DNA of 64,000 nucleotides from Magnetococcales bacterium (GTDB lineage Bacteria; Pseudomonadota; Magnetococcia; Magnetococcales; Magnetaquicoccaceae). The stretch is from positions 1 to 64,000 of the forward strand of contig JADGBT010000014.1 in assembly GCA_015231375.1 (NCBI GenBank). The letters run 5' to 3'. The notes beneath the pieces were generated by a model. That model was not told the DNA's origin, made no database searches, and saw only the letters and a program-made list of their open reading frames with translations. This document shows, piece by piece, positions 61,345-64,000 of the stretch (the stretch's first letter is position 1; each line of letters starts with the position of its first letter). The position numbers and the translations under genes are program-made.

Positions 61345-63968
61345 GCGGTCTCCCCCCGAGAGTGACGCCGGACCACGCAGCCCGGCGTCACTCGTTTCTG
61401 CTCGCGGTGTTCCTCATCGCCGGAGCCATCATCGGTCTGCAAATCACCATCATGCGGCTTTACGCCATCTCCGGCTGGGCCCATTTCGGCTCTCTGGTGG
61501 TGAGTGTCGCCATGTTCGGCTTTGGTTTTGCCAGCACCGTCATGTGCCTGGGACGCGATCTCTTCGAACGCCGCCTCGAAGAGATCGCCCGTCTCGCCTT
61601 GTTGCTGTTCGGTCCCCTGACCGTGCTCGGCAACGTGATGGCCCAGAACGCCCAGTTCAACCCCATCTTCTTGTTGGCCGACAACCGGCAGATTCTCAAC
61701 CTGATTCTCAATCTGCTGGCCTACGCCGCCCCGTTTCTGGTGGGAGCGATCCTGCTGGGCATCTGTTTTCTGGCCGGACGCCATCGTTTCCAGCTCACCT
61801 ACGCCGCCGACATGACCGGTTCCGGCGTCACCGGACTGCTCTGCCTGACCGCCATGGAATGGCTCATGCCCGAACACCTGCTGCTGCTGCCCCTGCTGCT
61901 GTGGTGGGGCGGAGCGCTCGCCTGGTTCCGGGCCTGGGGCGACCGGCGTTCCCCCTGGATGGTCTCGCTTTCCGGGGTGGTCTCGGTGCTGCTGCTGTTT
62001 CTGCTGCCCCAGATCCAGGTCTCCCCCTACAAAGGGGTGAGCTATGCCGCCAAGTTTCCCGACGCCCAACGCCTCTATCAGGACGCCGGCCCCCACGGTC
62101 TGCTGGAAATCTACAGCAGCTCCTATTTCCATTTCGCCCCCGGCCTGAGCGACATGGCCTCCCTGACCATGGGCGAACTGCCGAAGAACACCTACATCAG
62201 CCTGTATGTGGACAGCGACGGCCCCATCGGCATCATGAAGGCCATCCCCACGGAACAAAACGATTATTACCGTTTTCTGCCCATGTCCATGCCCTACCTG
62301 CTGCATCCGCAGCCGGAAAGCGTGTTCGTGGTGCAGTTCGGAGGCGGCATCTCCACACGGGTGGCCCTGGCTTCAGGCGCCAAACACGTCACCGTCGCGG
62401 AAGGCAACCCCATGATCCCCGAAGCCTTCTCCCAGGAGGCGATTCGCACCTTCACCGGTGATCTGCTCGGAGACCCCCGCCTCACCCTGGCCCCCATGGA
62501 TGGCCATCTGTTCATCCGCAGCAGCGACCAGCGTTTTCAGGTGATCGATCTGAGTCTGGCCGACTCCACCGGGCTGTCCAGTCCTGGCGGTTTCTCGGTC
62601 ACGGAAAAATATCTGTACACCCGCGAAACCATGACCGCCTACATGAACGCCCTGCTGCCGGGAGGCGTGCTGGCGGTCACGGTCTGGAACAAGGAAGATC
62701 CCCCGAAATCCACCCTGCGCCTCTTCAACACCCTGGCGGCAGCGGGACGGGCCACCGCCGGAGAGTTGACCGCCAACTCGTTTTATGTGGTTCAGGTGTT
62801 TCTTTCCACCACCACCGTCTTGTACAAGAAAGGTGGATTCACCCCGCAAGAGCTGGCCAGACTGGATGCCCATGCCCGGGAAATGGCGTTCGACGTGGTA
62901 TACCGGCCCGGTGAAAGATTCCAGGGAGACGCGCAAACCCTGCTTGGAGGATTCCGGGATGTGGTGTTGGGCAGCAAGACCGGCGCCACGCCCACAGAAC
63001 CCAAACCCGGCGCGGCAGACGCGGAACATCCACAACCGGCCGTCGCAGAAGAGGCCGCAGGGGAGATCGCAGAAGAAGGCGTGGACCTCTCCGTGCCCTC
63101 CTTGTACCGACTCATGCTCGATCGCATGATGCACCACGAAAAACTCGACGAGATCCACACCTATCCCTTCGACATCTCACCCTTGACGGATGACCGCCCC
63201 TATTTCGCCGGATTCGTGCGGCTCGGCGACATGCTCTCCTTCGTAAACCGTCTGGAGGTCATCTCCGACGAATGGGGCTATCTGCTGTTGTGGCTGACCC
63301 TGGGACAATCGGCCATGGCCGGGGCCTTGCTGCTTTCCATGCCGATTCTGTTCGGTTGGCGCACCATCTTCGCCCCCCAGCCCGGCAAGCTCGGCATACT
63401 GGGTTACTTTGCCGCCCTGGGATTGGGGTATATCCTGGTGGAAGTGGCCCTGATCGGCAAATTCATCAGCGCCTTGGGCAATCAGGTGATCTCCACCAGC
63501 GTGCTGATCACCGGCATGCTGATCAGCACCGGACTGGGATCCCTGGCCTCCGGATCCATCACGGAACGGGCCTCCGCGATCATGCCACGCATCTTTCTGG
63601 CCATCGCCGCCATCCTCACGCTCTACGGCGTGGCCCTGGAGGCTTGGCTGCCGGTCATCGGCACCCTCTCGTGGCGCACGACAGCCTGCATTCTGCTGTT
63701 GTTCCCGCCAGCCTTCCTGATGGGCTTTCCCTTCGCCACCGGCATGGGCTGGCTGGCCAAACTGGGCAAGGAACCGTTCTTCCTATGGGCATGGGGCATC
63801 AACGGCATGTTTTCGGTCATGGGCGCGGTGCTGGTTCCCATCATCGCCGTGAACATGGGTCTGTCCGCCAATCTCTATCTGGCGGGCATCCTCTATCTGC
63901 TGGCCTGGCCGTGCTTCTTCGCCTTGCTGAAACCTTCCCCCGCCGCCTCGCGCGCGTCGGGTGCCTGA
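61341..63968 (+). CDS. Polytopic spermidine-synthase-like protein (membrane-fused aminopropyltransferase/methyltransferase fold)
   Basis: 875 residues. Six to seven membrane helices (about 17-215) come first. A spermidine-synthase-type Rossmann domain follows (about 275-520: VFVVQFGGGISTRVALASGAKHVTVAEGNP, DGHLFIRSSDQRFQVIDLSLAD, LPGGVLAVTVWN). A second block of about six helices (about 635-865) ends the protein. This matches the uncharacterised membrane-fused spermidine synthase group; substrate and direction are unknown. An acid/Ala-rich insert (about 545-580) interrupts the catalytic region. The start is TTG 61341, overlapping the upstream TGA, with GGAAAGGG about 7 nt before it. Confidence 0.83.
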   Translation: MSGLPPRVTPDHAARRHSFLLAVFLIAGAIIGLQITIMRLYAISGWAHFGSLVVSVAMFGFGFASTVMCLGRDLFERRLEEIARLALLLFGPLTVLGNVMAQNAQFNPIFLLADNRQILNLILNLLAYAAPFLVGAILLGICFLAGRHRFQLTYAADMTGSGVTGLLCLTAMEWLMPEHLLLLPLLLWWGGALAWFRAWGDRRSPWMVSLSGVVSVLLLFLLPQIQVSPYKGVSYAAKFPDAQRLYQDAGPHGLLEIYSSSYFHFAPGLSDMASLTMGELPKNTYISLYVDSDGPIGIMKAIPTEQNDYYRFLPMSMPYLLHPQPESVFVVQFGGGISTRVALASGAKHVTVAEGNPMIPEAFSQEAIRTFTGDLLGDPRLTLAPMDGHLFIRSSDQRFQVIDLSLADSTGLSSPGGFSVTEKYLYTRETMTAYMNALLPGGVLAVTVWNKEDPPKSTLRLFNTLAAAGRATAGELTANSFYVVQVFLSTTTVLYKKGGFTPQELARLDAHAREMAFDVVYRPGERFQGDAQTLLGGFRDVVLGSKTGATPTEPKPGAADAEHPQPAVAEEAAGEIAEEGVDLSVPSLYRLMLDRMMHHEKLDEIHTYPFDISPLTDDRPYFAGFVRLGDMLSFVNRLEVISDEWGYLLLWLTLGQSAMAGALLLSMPILFGWRTIFAPQPGKLGILGYFAALGLGYILVEVALIGKFISALGNQVISTSVLITGMLISTGLGSLASGSITERASAIMPRIFLAIAAILTLYGVALEAWLPVIGTLSWRTTACILLLFPPAFLMGFPFATGMGWLAKLGKEPFFLWAWGINGMFSVMGAVLVPIIAVNMGLSANLYLAGILYLLAWPCFFALLKPSPAASRASGA

Positions 63969-64000
63969 TGGCGCTGCTGCTTCAGGGGGGCATGGCTCTG
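63968..64000 (+). CDS. Possible start of a downstream gene, cut by the window end
   Basis: ATG 63968 overlaps the preceding TGA (TGATG) and opens a frame MALLLQGGMAL to the window end. The overlap resembles the coupled starts elsewhere in the window, but 11 codons are too few to identify anything. Confidence 0.3.
   Translation, partial: MALLLQGGMAL

Overview
The window is GC-rich with long contiguous genes and short intergenic gaps. It comes from a Gram-negative bacterium, most likely a proteobacterium: there are outer-membrane beta-barrels, cleavable signal peptides and a very dense set of two-component and diiron hemerythrin proteins. That mix (bacteriohemerythrins, CHASE2 and CHASE kinases, HD-GYP and GGDEF outputs) fits a microaerophilic, signalling-rich lineage such as the Magnetococcia or related alphaproteobacterial groups. 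This placement is inference from gene content; there is no rRNA in the window. I saw no rRNA, tRNA, CRISPR array, insertion sequence or phage gene.

Region 1 (1-12450): a remnant of a DUF4268 gene is followed by a plus-strand propionyl-CoA locus: methylmalonyl-CoA mutase, its MeaB chaperone, both propionyl-CoA carboxylase subunits, methylmalonyl-CoA epimerase and a thiolase. A cluster of hairpins follows, then an acrylyl-CoA reductase and propionyl-CoA synthetase. Together they bring propionate or acrylyl-CoA to succinyl-CoA. Region 2 (12400-19996, minus strand): an envelope-sensing operon encoding a TPR/outer-membrane barrel protein, a secreted FecR-domain protein, a CHASE2 hybrid kinase with Hpt, and a REC-GGDEF diguanylate cyclase, closed by a strong intrinsic terminator.

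Region 3 (20482-29735, plus strand): an unusual six-gene cluster with three ATGA stop/start overlaps. It encodes a urea-transporter/M23-peptidase fusion, a secreted TPR protein, a PLP ornithine/lysine/arginine-type decarboxylase, an ATP-grasp ligase, a C45-type N-terminal-nucleophile amidase and an outer-membrane barrel. I infer a pathway that makes an amine, ligates it and later hydrolyses or matures the amide. This is my best candidate for an undescribed system. A PhnA-like protein follows.

Region 4 (30229-44480): seven consecutive minus-strand two-component genes with only an HD-GYP domain as recognisable output and no DNA-binding domain, then an AT-rich gap, a STAS protein with a small unknown gene, and a divergent large hybrid kinase. 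Region 5 (44856-53829): a metallo-beta-lactamase/cNMP-binding/hemerythrin fusion, a stand-alone bacteriohemerythrin, a large secreted Gln-rich repeat protein, a SAM methyltransferase, a tiny secreted protein with symmetric cysteine spacing, a retropepsin-like protease and a membrane protein.

Region 6 (53944-64000): a thiamine-dependent phosphonopyruvate/sulfopyruvate decarboxylase with a TTG start, an MscS channel fused to a cNMP-binding domain and co-transcribed with a kinase-like receptor that has lost its catalytic residues, glutamate dehydrogenase, and an exported isoaspartyl methyltransferase-like protein overlapping a polytopic spermidine-synthase-like protein. Several coding sequences carry in-frame tandem repeats (21-bp, 45-bp, 15-bp units and a Gln-rich tract), a recurring feature of the window.
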